Assembly (NCBI GenBank): GCA_937915725.1
Contig: CALGGV010000077.1
Location: forward strand, 1-5,196
Length of the DNA stretch: 5,196 bases
Direction of reading: 5' to 3'
From: an uncultured Selenomonadales bacterium
GTDB lineage: Bacteria; Bacillota; Negativicutes; Selenomonadales; Selenomonadaceae
Below the pieces are notes generated by a model. That model saw nothing but the letters and a program-made list of their open reading frames with translations, was not told the origin of the DNA and ran no database searches. Shown in pieces: positions 1-5,196 of this stretch; within the stretch, counting starts at the first letter, position 1; every line of letters begins with the position of its first letter. A program made the position numbers and the translations under genes.

Positions 1-884
1 GTATAACGGACGGCGATACTTTAACAATGGCAATGCAAAACGGCGAACTTGACGCGGTACAAGGCTTGCCCTATTCCAGCTTGCAACTTTTCCAAAATGA
101 CAAATATAAAATCAGTCAAGTTGATACTTCCAGAGTTTATCAAGCCGCGTTTAATTTTTTGACGCCCGCCTTACAAGATTTAAACGTTCGTAAGGCAATT
201 TCTATGGCGATTGACAAGGAAAATTTTACAAAAGTTTTGCTTAGCGGCAACGGCACGCCCGCAGTTGGAGCATTTCCCGCAAATTTAACTTTCGGCGATA
301 ACGCAGTTACAACCGTGAATTTTGATTTGGAAGGCGCAAAAAATCTTTTGGCTGAAAGTGGCTGGATTGATACGGACGGCGATGGTTACGTTGACAAAGA
401 CGGCGAAAATTTGCAACTTCGATATTTGACTTACACTTCAAGGCAGGAGTTGCCGCTTTTGGCTGAATCTGCACAAGCTAATTTAAAATTGATTGGAATT
501 GATTTAAAAGTAAACGCTACAGACAATTACAAAACTTTTTTGAAAAACGGCGAATACGATATTTTCAGCAAGGCGATTGTAACTGCACCGACCGGCGACC
601 CCGAATATTATTTCACAAGTCATATTGTCGAAGGCGCGGTTGATAACGCGGGCAATTACAGCAATTATTATGTTAATCAATATGAAAACACATTGCACAA
701 TACTTTTGGCGCGGCGGAGCGTTCAAATATCGCCGTAAACATGATGCAGTATGTTTTGGACGACTGCGCTTTATTTTACGCCTCACATTTGAAAATGTCT
801 TTCGTAATGAAACCGAATGTTGAGGGATTTACCGCGCACCCTTCAGATTATTATGAAATTCGCCCTGAACTGGAGAAAAAATAA
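1..884 (+). CDS. ABC transporter substrate-binding protein, family 5 (nickel/peptide/opine type), 5'-truncated
   Basis: This is the C-terminal part of an extracytoplasmic solute-binding protein that captures a ligand and delivers it to an ABC importer. The frame is open from base 3, so the ATG at 27 is internal and the true start lies outside the window. About 293 residues are visible, against roughly 500-540 for the family, so the signal peptide and first lobe are missing. The SBP_bac_5 hallmarks are a hinge-region stretch with NVRKAISMAIDKE (about nt 183-221), the segment GWIDTDGDGYVDKDG (about nt 360-404) that is common in OppA/DppA/NikA proteins, and a late GFTAHPSDYYEIRPEL tail. The acidic DTDGDGYVD resembles a calcium loop, but this is usual in the family. 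Two ATPase genes follow, which supports one operon. The ligand cannot be told from this half. Nickel or a nickel chelate is my preference, with short peptides as the alternative. Confidence 0.9.
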   Translation, partial: ITDGDTLTMAMQNGELDAVQGLPYSSLQLFQNDKYKISQVDTSRVYQAAFNFLTPALQDLNVRKAISMAIDKENFTKVLLSGNGTPAVGAFPANLTFGDNAVTTVNFDLEGAKNLLAESGWIDTDGDGYVDKDGENLQLRYLTYTSRQELPLLAESAQANLKLIGIDLKVNATDNYKTFLKNGEYDIFSKAIVTAPTGDPEYYFTSHIVEGAVDNAGNYSNYYVNQYENTLHNTFGAAERSNIAVNMMQYVLDDCALFYASHLKMSFVMKPNVEGFTAHPSDYYEIRPELEKK

Positions 885-890
885 TTTTTC

Positions 891-914
891 AGGCAGTAGG
901 CAAGAGGCAATAGG
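891..914 (+). repeat. heptameric short tandem repeat (GGCARTA type), copy set A
   Basis: Three successive heptads, GGCAGTA, GGCAAGA and GGCAATA, are followed by GG in the 40-bp gap between the binding-protein gene and the first ATPase gene. The same family recurs at 1593-1672. The last heptad runs into TAGGA (911-915), which is the only Shine-Dalgarno-like stretch before the ATG at 925. Heptameric intergenic repeats of this style are known in cyanobacteria and some other bacteria; assigning this set to any named family is not possible here. Confidence 0.75.
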
Positions 915-924
915 AAAAATTTAA

Positions 925-1608
925 ATGACTGGTGAAATTTTAAAAATTGAAAATCTTTGCATTTCATATGGCGAAACTGAAATTATTCATAATGTAAATT
1001 TTAGCGTCGCGCAGGGGAAAATTTTTGTAATTGTAGGAGAAAGCGGCAAGGGTAAATCAACGATTTTAAAAGCCATTGCGGGAATTTTGGGCAACGGCAA
1101 AATTACCGGCGGCAAGATTTTTTTTGAGGGTAGAGAAATAACAAATTTGCAAGGCGAAGAGCGCAGAAAAATTGCGGGGGCTGGAATTGGATATATTTTT
1201 CAAAATGCAACGGCGTCATTTTGCCCCGTGCGTACCATTGGCGCGCAGATTTTTGAAAGTGTGCAAGCTCACAAAAATTGGACTGAAAAAGAATTTATTT
1301 CACGCGCAGAAAATATTATGCAAAATATTAATCTTGAAAAAACTGTGCTGAATGAATATCCTTTCAGATTAAGCGGCGGAATGGGACAACGCGCCGGGAT
1401 TTTGGCGGCAATGATTTTGGAGCCGAAAATTTTATTGGCAGATGAACCGACAAGCGCACTTGATCCGGAAACTCAAGCAAGCGTCATTGAAGAATTTTTA
1501 AAACTGCGCGAGCGATACGGCGTATCAATAGTGATGGTAACGCACAATTTAAAAGTAGCTAATGATATTGCCGACGAAATTTTTAAATTAACAGGCAGTA
1601 GGGTTTAA
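925..1608 (+). CDS. ABC transporter ATP-binding protein (NikD/DppD-like), short form
   Basis: This is the first of two cytoplasmic ATPases that would power the importer of the upstream binding protein. All nucleotide-binding motifs are present in order: Walker A GESGKGKST (residues 38-46), Q-loop Q93, signature LSGGMGQRA (149-157), Walker B with catalytic Glu (KILLADE, 168-174), D-loop SALD (177-180) and switch His207. The signature has Gly where OppD/DppD-type proteins usually carry Arg, Lys or Asn before QR. NikD has Leu there, so the site is tolerant. At 227 residues it lacks the C-terminal oligopeptide-transport extension of DppD/OppD and is a little shorter than NikD. It ends just after the His switch. 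The last five residues, TGSRV, are encoded by the heptad repeat that begins at 1593. The ribosome binding site is weak (AGGA, 912-915, 9 bp spacing) and lies in the repeat. Substrate specificity is not visible in an ATPase. Confidence 0.92.
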   Translation: MTGEILKIENLCISYGETEIIHNVNFSVAQGKIFVIVGESGKGKSTILKAIAGILGNGKITGGKIFFEGREITNLQGEERRKIAGAGIGYIFQNATASFCPVRTIGAQIFESVQAHKNWTEKEFISRAENIMQNINLEKTVLNEYPFRLSGGMGQRAGILAAMILEPKILLADEPTSALDPETQASVIEEFLKLRERYGVSIVMVTHNLKVANDIADEIFKLTGSRV

Positions 1609-1672
1609 GGCAGTAGGCAGTAGTAAAGAGGCAGTAGGAAATTGAAAAACTCTTGCCTCTTGCCTTTTGCCT
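1593..1672. repeat. heptameric repeat cluster (GGCARTA type), copy set B, with inverted part
   Basis: Direct units lie at 1593-1603, 1608-1623 and 1628-1638, and inverted units (TTGCCTC, TTGCCTT, TTGCCTA) at 1653-1672. The cluster begins inside the last codons of the first ATPase gene, includes its stop codon (1606-1608) and fills most of the 86-bp gap before the second ATPase. The segment 1628-1641 matches 904-917 of set A with a single difference, which shows that the two sets are related. Confidence 0.75.
1626..1661 (+). other. stem-loop in the gap between the two ATPase genes
   Basis: AAGAGGCA (1626-1633) pairs perfectly with TGCCTCTT (1654-1661) across a 20-nt loop. It arises from direct and inverted heptad repeats facing each other. 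There is no T-tract of terminator type after it, so it is more likely an mRNA structure, perhaps affecting stability or relative expression within the operon. That role is inference. Confidence 0.5.
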
Positions 1673-1682
1673 AAAACGACTG

Positions 1683-1689
1683 AAAGGAG
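1683..1689 (+). promoter_or_regulatory. ribosome binding site fixing the start of the second ATPase
   Basis: AAAGGAG lies 5 nt before the ATG at 1695. The frame is open further upstream to a TTG at 1653, but those 14 extra codons are made of inverted heptad repeat and have no Shine-Dalgarno site, so ATG 1695 is the start. Confidence 0.85.
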
Positions 1690-1694
1690 TTTTT

Positions 1695-2330
1695 ATGAAA
1701 ATTTTGGAAGTAAAAAATTTGAAAAAAAGTTTTGGCGAAAAAATAATTTTGGACGATATAAATTTTGAAATAAACGCGGGCGAATGTTTGGGAATTGTAG
1801 GGCGTAGCGGTTGTGGAAAATCTACAATGGCTAGGATAATTGCGCGGCTAATTCCTGCAGACAGCGGGCAAATAATTTTGTGCGGGCAAGATATTACCAA
1901 TTCAAAAAATTTAAAATCAGTTTATAAAAATATGCAAATGATATTTCAAATGCCGGAAGATTCATTTGACCCGCGCCGAACTTTGGGCTGGAGTATCGCC
2001 GAGCCAATGAGAAATTACAATTTCAAAAATATTGACGAACGAATTAAAAATTTGTTAATCGAAGTAGGATTAACGCCGGACTTTGTAGAAAGATACCCTC
2101 ACGAAGTTTCCGGCGGGCAATGTCAACGCGCCGCAATAGCACGCGCAATTTCACTTTCGCCAAAACTTTTAATTTGCGACGAGGCAACTTCAGCCCTTGA
2201 CGTTACAACTCAAGCGCAGATTGTTAAACTTTTACGCCGCCTTTGTACTGAAAAAAAATTTGCCATACTTTTCATAACGCACGATTTAGAAATTTTAAAA
2301 GAAATTGGCGACAAAGTTTTAAAGTTATAA
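1695..2330 (+). CDS. ABC transporter ATP-binding protein (NikE/DppF-like), short form
   Basis: This is the partner ATPase of the gene ending at 1608; importers of this class normally use two different ATPase subunits. From ATG 1695 it has 211 residues, with Walker A GRSGCGKST (36-44), Q-loop Q85, signature VSGGQCQRA (138-146), Walker B KLLICDE (157-163, catalytic Glu163), D-loop SALD (166-169) and switch His196. The segment FDPRRTLGWSIAEPM after the Q-loop is typical of the DppF/OppF/NikE branch. It ends at GDKVLKL, with none of the C-terminal extension of DppF/OppF and less tail than NikE (about 268 residues). It is therefore a bare ATPase core, but all catalytic motifs are intact and I see no sign of damage. 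Nickel, peptide or metallophore transport are all possible. Confidence 0.92.
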   Translation: MKILEVKNLKKSFGEKIILDDINFEINAGECLGIVGRSGCGKSTMARIIARLIPADSGQIILCGQDITNSKNLKSVYKNMQMIFQMPEDSFDPRRTLGWSIAEPMRNYNFKNIDERIKNLLIEVGLTPDFVERYPHEVSGGQCQRAAIARAISLSPKLLICDEATSALDVTTQAQIVKLLRRLCTEKKFAILFITHDLEILKEIGDKVLKL

Positions 2331-2350
2331 AAATTTCTTAAACCTAGAAA

Positions 2351-2357
2351 AGAGGTG
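2351..2357 (+). promoter_or_regulatory. ribosome binding site of the Sel1-repeat gene
   Basis: AGAGGTG lies 5 nt before ATG 2363, good spacing for this start. The gap to the preceding ATPase gene is only 32 bp and shows no terminator. Confidence 0.75.
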
Positions 2358-2362
2358 CAAAA

Positions 2363-3286
2363 ATGTACCATGTTTATTCCGAAGAAGACAAGCAAAATTA
2401 CGAAAAAGCGCAAATAGCGTCAGAAAATGGCGATAAAGTCAAGGCGTTAAAATATTATCTGAAGGCGGCAGAGGCAGGAATTGTACCGGCAATGGTTGCT
2501 TGTGGCAATATGTATTTGGAGGGTGAAGGTTGCGTTAAACCAAATATTTCAAAATCTATGGAATGGTTTAAAAAGGCGGCAGAATTTGAAAACTATACAG
2601 CTATGAATAATCTCGGCTACATTTACGAAATTTTGGAAGATTATGAAGAGGCGTTCAAATGGTATGAAAAATCCGCAAAATTAGATAACGTCACAGCAAT
2701 GATGAATCTTGCAGGATTTTATTTAAATGGATTGGGTACGCGCAAAAATAAAAGAATGGCAAAATTTTGGACGGATAAAGCCGAAAGTTTCACAGATTTA
2801 AAATCTATCAAAGAAATTGCATATTATTATTCAGAGGCAGAGGCGATTGAAGATCATATCGAAAAAGCGATTGAATTTTATAAAAAAGCCGTTGCAATGG
2901 GCGATGTAGATTCTATGGACGAATTGGCGCATTTATATTTTGAAATAGAAGAATATGATTTGGCGGAAAAATTATTTTTTGACGCGGCATGGGCGGGAAA
3001 TACTGACGCTATGACTTGTTTGGGAATAATCTGGACTAACGATTATGAAGATTTTGACAAGGCGCATTATTGGCTTTCAAAGGCGGTTAAAGGCGGCAAT
3101 ATTTACGCTTTAAAAATGATGGGCGATTTATACGCCAAATTTAAACAATATCCAAAAGCTTTACGCTGGTACAGAAAAGCTACTCACGCCGGAGAATTTG
3201 ACGCCTTTGAAGATATTCGCAAAATCAAAAAACTCATTCAAACTTCAAAAACAAGTTACAAATTGTGTTTGAGAAAAATAAATTAG
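2363..3286 (+). CDS. Sel1-like (SLR/TPR-type) repeat protein
   Basis: A 307-residue protein made almost entirely of helical-pair repeats of about 30-36 residues, a fold that binds partner proteins. The repeats are most visible as AMxxxGxxY...A..WxxKAA patterns, at about residues 43-74, 80-106, 112-143, 148-180, 184-212, 216-246 and 249-277. The first of these includes the classical Sel1 segment GNMYLEGEGC, and the third includes FYLNGLGTRKN. There is no signal peptide or membrane segment, so it is probably cytoplasmic, which differs from many Sel1 proteins that are exported. The last 30 residues are basic (KIKKLI, SYKLCLRKIN) and fall outside the repeats. No catalytic domain is present and the partner is unknown. 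It may be co-transcribed with the ABC genes, but a functional link is not shown. Confidence 0.88.
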   Translation: MYHVYSEEDKQNYEKAQIASENGDKVKALKYYLKAAEAGIVPAMVACGNMYLEGEGCVKPNISKSMEWFKKAAEFENYTAMNNLGYIYEILEDYEEAFKWYEKSAKLDNVTAMMNLAGFYLNGLGTRKNKRMAKFWTDKAESFTDLKSIKEIAYYYSEAEAIEDHIEKAIEFYKKAVAMGDVDSMDELAHLYFEIEEYDLAEKLFFDAAWAGNTDAMTCLGIIWTNDYEDFDKAHYWLSKAVKGGNIYALKMMGDLYAKFKQYPKALRWYRKATHAGEFDAFEDIRKIKKLIQTSKTSYKLCLRKIN

Positions 3287-3298
3287 CGGACGCTAATT
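3281..3298. repeat. perfect 18-bp inverted repeat over the stop codon, next to a promoter
   Basis: AATTAGCG and CGCTAATT face each other around GA. The left arm contains the TAG stop codon (3284-3286) of the Sel1-repeat gene, and the right arm ends 1 bp before the TTTACA box of the promoter at 3300. It could be an operator or activator site, or a short RNA hairpin. No T-tract follows directly, so it is not a terminator by itself. Confidence 0.6.
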
Positions 3299-3299
3299 C

Positions 3300-3328
3300 T
3301 TTACAAAAAATTTCCCTGCAATTATAAT
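3300..3328 (+). promoter_or_regulatory. sigma-70/SigA-type promoter for putP
   Basis: TTTACA (3300-3305) and TATAAT (3323-3328) are separated by exactly 17 bp, giving 11 of 12 matches to the consensus. Transcription should begin near 3335, leaving a leader of about 27 nt that carries the putP ribosome binding site. The -10 box lies within the terminator palindrome at 3314-3335. Confidence 0.7.
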
Positions 3329-3344
3329 TGCGGGGTATTTTTTT
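3314..3344 (+). terminator. intrinsic terminator after the Sel1-repeat gene
   Basis: CCCTGCAAT pairs with ATTGCGGGG (9 bp, one T-G pair) around a TATA loop, followed by TA and seven T's. An A-tract (3305-3310) on the other side could also let it act on - strand transcripts. It would end transcription of the upstream genes. The core GCAATTATAATTGC is a perfect 14-bp palindrome that includes the putP -10 box. Confidence 0.8.
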
Positions 3345-3346
3345 GC

Positions 3347-3356
3347 AGAGGAGAGG
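3347..3356 (+). promoter_or_regulatory. ribosome binding site deciding the TTG start of putP
   Basis: AGAGGAGAGG ends 5 nt before the TTG at 3362. The first in-frame ATG (3377) is 20 nt from this site, too far for normal initiation, so TTG is the supported start. Confidence 0.8.
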
Positions 3357-3361
3357 ATATT

Positions 3362-4840
3362 TTGACAAATGATGCAATGATAATTAATGCATTCGTATTT
3401 TATATCGGCTTGATGATGGCAATAGGCGTTTATTATTATCGACAGACAAAAAATATGAGCGATTATTTTTTGGGCAACCGCAGATTAGGCGCGTGGGTAA
3501 CTTCACTTTCTGCAGAGGCGTCAGATATGAGCGGCTGGATGTTAATGGGCGTGCCGGGATTTGCATATTTGGCGGGTTTAAACGCGGGCTGGATAGCCGT
3601 CGGAATTGCAATAGGAACGTGGGCGAATTGGCATTTTGTAGCGGCGCGTTTACGCAGATATACTGAACTTGCAGGCAATGCTTTAACCTTGCCGGAATTT
3701 TTACAGAATCGTTTCAAAGATGAAAGTAACCTTTTGCGAATTGTACCGGCAATTTTTATTTTGATATTTTTTATTTTGTACACTTCAAGCGGCTTTGTAT
3801 CTGCCGGAAAATTATTTGAAACAGTTTTTGGCTTAGATTTTTCAGTTGCAATAATGTTAGGCGCGGGCTCGGTAGTTTTTTATACTTTGATTGGCGGATT
3901 TTTGGCGGTAAGTCGAACAGATTTTATTCAAGGCGTAATGATGTTTTTTGCAATTTTACTTGTTCCAACTTGCGCGGCAATGAGTTTAGGCGGATTCGGC
4001 GATACAATTACAGCAATTTCAAATTTTAAGGCGTCAATGTTCGACCCTTTTTTAAAACCGGACGGCTCCACAATTTCAGCACTTGAAATAATTTCTTTAA
4101 TGGCGTGGGGAATTGGATATTTTGGACAGCCGCATATTTTGGTTAGATTTATGGCTGTAAAATCAACGGCAGAAATTCCACCGGCTACAAGAATTGCTAT
4201 GACGTGGGTTATTTTGAGTTTGGCGGCGGCGGTTGCAGTTGGAATGATCGGCACGGTTTATTTGACAACGCCGCTTGAGGGTACGGACGCCGAAAAAGTT
4301 TTTCTTGTAATGACTAACAATTTATTTCCGCCGATAATCGCCGGAGTGGTACTTTCTGCAGTTTTGGCGGCGATTATGTCAACTGCCTCTTCACAGCTTT
4401 TAGTTGCGGCGTCAGCCTTCGCACAAGATTTTTATAAAACTTTAATCAGAAAAGATGCAAGTCAATCTGAATTAGTTTGGATTTCTCGTGCGTCGGTTTT
4501 AATAATTGCGTCAATCGCAGTTTATTTGGGATTCAATCCCAACAGTTTTATTTTGGATATGGTTGCTTATGCGTGGGCAGGATTTGGCGCGGCGTTTGGT
4601 CCTGCGCTTTTAATGAGTTTGTTTTGGAAACGCACTACAAGAATTGGAGTTATCGCCGGTATAATTGTTGGCGGCGTTACAATTCTTGCGTGGAAAAATT
4701 TTGCGCCCTTTGAACTTTATGAAATTGTACCGGGATTTATTTTTTCACTGGTTGCGATTTACATTGTTAGTAAATTTGACAAGGAGCCGGACAAAGATAT
4801 TTTGGAAACTTTTGATAAAGTCGGCAAAAGTAAAATCTAA
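3362..4840 (+). CDS. putP: sodium/proline symporter PutP
   Basis: An inner-membrane carrier of the SSS family (LeuT fold) that takes up L-proline driven by the Na+ gradient, for use as nutrient or osmoprotectant. It has 492 residues (E. coli about 502) and about 13 hydrophobic segments, roughly at 5-25, 43-64, 70-92, 125-145, 158-184, 190-213, 240-262, 277-300, 320-352, 372-390, 397-420, 427-445 and 453-470. Residues known in E. coli PutP are in place: SAEASDMSGW includes Ala53, Asp55, Met56 and Ser57, and AAIMSTASSQ includes Ala337, Ser340 and Thr341, with the same numbering. Tyr140 is kept, and WGIGYFGQPHIL gives Trp249, Tyr253 and Pro257 as counterparts of the proline-site residues 244, 248 and 252. 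Glu52 replaces the Gly of E. coli. The start is TTG with a strong ribosome binding site; ATG 3377 is the alternative. It has its own promoter. A close paralogue such as OpuE has the same signature, so regulation and physiological role remain open. Confidence 0.95.
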   Translation: MTNDAMIINAFVFYIGLMMAIGVYYYRQTKNMSDYFLGNRRLGAWVTSLSAEASDMSGWMLMGVPGFAYLAGLNAGWIAVGIAIGTWANWHFVAARLRRYTELAGNALTLPEFLQNRFKDESNLLRIVPAIFILIFFILYTSSGFVSAGKLFETVFGLDFSVAIMLGAGSVVFYTLIGGFLAVSRTDFIQGVMMFFAILLVPTCAAMSLGGFGDTITAISNFKASMFDPFLKPDGSTISALEIISLMAWGIGYFGQPHILVRFMAVKSTAEIPPATRIAMTWVILSLAAAVAVGMIGTVYLTTPLEGTDAEKVFLVMTNNLFPPIIAGVVLSAVLAAIMSTASSQLLVAASAFAQDFYKTLIRKDASQSELVWISRASVLIIASIAVYLGFNPNSFILDMVAYAWAGFGAAFGPALLMSLFWKRTTRIGVIAGIIVGGVTILAWKNFAPFELYEIVPGFIFSLVAIYIVSKFDKEPDKDILETFDKVGKSKI

Positions 4841-4849
4841 AATTTTTCT

Positions 4850-4875
4850 AAAAAAAAATTGCGCCCTTTCGGCGC
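4850..4875 (-). terminator. intrinsic terminator facing leftward (- strand)
   Basis: GCGCC (4861-4865) and GGCGC (4871-4875) form an all-GC stem around a 5-nt loop. On the - strand the stem is followed by AA and nine T's (complement of A's 4850-4858), a textbook terminator. On the + strand the stem is followed by GTCGATATTTAAAT, a poor T-tract, so termination of putP here would be weaker. It implies transcription entering from the right, through the repeat array. Confidence 0.65.
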
Positions 4876-5196
4876 GTCGATATTTAAATTTCTACAGGAT
4901 TTACCAATAAATTCTAAAAAAAAATTTTATTGAATAAGATTAAAAATATTTTCAAGCGTTGCAGAAATATTTTTTCAGCCGTCGATTTTTAAATTTCTAC
5001 AGGATTTACCAATAAATTCTAAAGAAAAATTTTATTGAATAAGATTAAAAATATTTTCAAGTGTTGCAGAAATATTTTTTCAGCCGTCAATATTTAAATT
5101 TCTACAGGATTTACCAATAAACTCTAAAGAAAAATTTTATTGAATAAGATTAAAAATATTTTCAAGCGTTGCAGAAATATTTTTTCAGCCGTCGAT
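4876..5196. repeat. 105-bp tandem repeat array, three full copies plus start of a fourth
   Basis: Units begin at 4876, 4981, 5086 and 5191, each with exactly 105 bp and the opening GTCRAT. Pairwise differences are only 3-4 substitutions per unit, at unit positions 4, 7, 37, 44 and 82, and there are no indels. Every unit has stop codons in all six frames, so the array is non-coding although 105 is a multiple of three. Each unit has two AT-rich inverted repeats: CAATAAA/TTTATTG (unit positions 30-36 and 51-57) and AAAAATATT/AATATTTTT (67-75 and 91-99). In the first unit these lie at 4905-4911/4926-4932 and 4942-4950/4966-4974. The array continues past the window edge. Apart from the terminator at 4850-4875, the 356 bp after putP hold nothing else that I can identify. 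Confidence 0.93.

Noticed and set aside
360..404. EF-hand-like acidic loop DTDGDGYVD in the binding protein
   Set aside because: This stretch is common in family 5 solute-binding proteins and does not indicate a separate calcium-binding domain.
1583..1900. - strand open frame across the ATPase junction
   Set aside because: It is antisense to the Walker A region of the second ATPase and to the heptad repeats, with low-complexity content and no initiation signals; the same applies to the - strand frames at 504-698, 2210-2413, 3384-3783 and 3928-4254.
2305..2331. Promoter-like pair TTGGCG and TATAAA before the Sel1-repeat gene
   Set aside because: The spacing is 15 bp and the -35 box is poor, in a very AT-rich stretch at the end of a coding sequence; too weak to list as a promoter.
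2463..2480. GGCGGCAGAGGCAGG, similar to the heptad repeats
   Set aside because: It is inside the Sel1-repeat coding sequence (codons for AAEAG) and is explained by the protein repeat, not by the intergenic element.
4881..4905. Resemblance of ATTTAAATTTCTACAG in the 105-bp unit to the AATTTCTAC part of Cas12a CRISPR repeats
   Set aside because: The GTAGAT half needed for the Cas12a hairpin is missing, the whole 105 bp is conserved with no variable spacers, and no cas gene is in the window.
4665..4910. + strand open frame overlapping the end of putP and running into the repeat array
   Set aside because: It lies in another frame of putP, has no ribosome binding site, and its product resembles no protein; it is a shadow of the AT-rich coding sequence.
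4876..5196. Possibility that the 105-bp (35-codon) repeat encodes a repeat protein
   Set aside because: Translation of the unit in all six frames meets a stop codon in every copy.

Overview
The window is a low-GC bacterial segment with all recognisable genes on the + strand. It has AT-rich codon use, purine-rich Shine-Dalgarno sites (AAAGGAG, AGAGGAGAGG), one TTG start and intrinsic terminators. This suits a Firmicutes-type genome. A Negativicutes/Selenomonadales-like source is my impression from the protein sequences, not something the window proves.

Positions 1-2330 hold the end of an ABC uptake operon of the peptide/nickel/opine class. It contains the C-terminal part of a family 5 (SBP_bac_5) solute-binding lipoprotein or periplasmic protein, cut by the window edge, followed by two short ATPases of the NikD/NikE or DppD/DppF type. 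No permease gene lies between them, so the two membrane subunits should be upstream or elsewhere. Heptameric repeats based on GGCARTA fill the gaps on both sides of the first ATPase. They appear to provide part of its ribosome binding site and its last codons. A small inverted set of the repeat precedes the second ATPase.

Positions 2363-3286 encode a cytoplasmic Sel1-like (TPR-type) repeat protein of unknown function. It sits only 32 bp after the second ATPase and may be co-transcribed with it. A compact junction follows: a palindrome over its stop codon, then an intrinsic terminator whose DNA also contains a near-consensus promoter (TTTACA, 17 bp, TATAAT) for the next gene.

Positions 3362-4840 encode a full-length sodium/proline symporter (PutP) with the known Na+ and proline-site residues in place. 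Positions 4841-5196 have no gene. They hold a GC-rich hairpin whose T-tract lies on the - strand side, meaning a terminator for leftward transcription. After it comes an array of 105-bp tandem repeats (three full copies and the start of a fourth) that runs off the end of the window. All six frames are closed within the repeat unit, so the array is non-coding.

No clearly new multi-gene system is visible. The most unusual parts are the 105-bp array with its leftward-facing terminator, the overlapping terminator/promoter before putP, and the heptad repeats inside the transporter operon.
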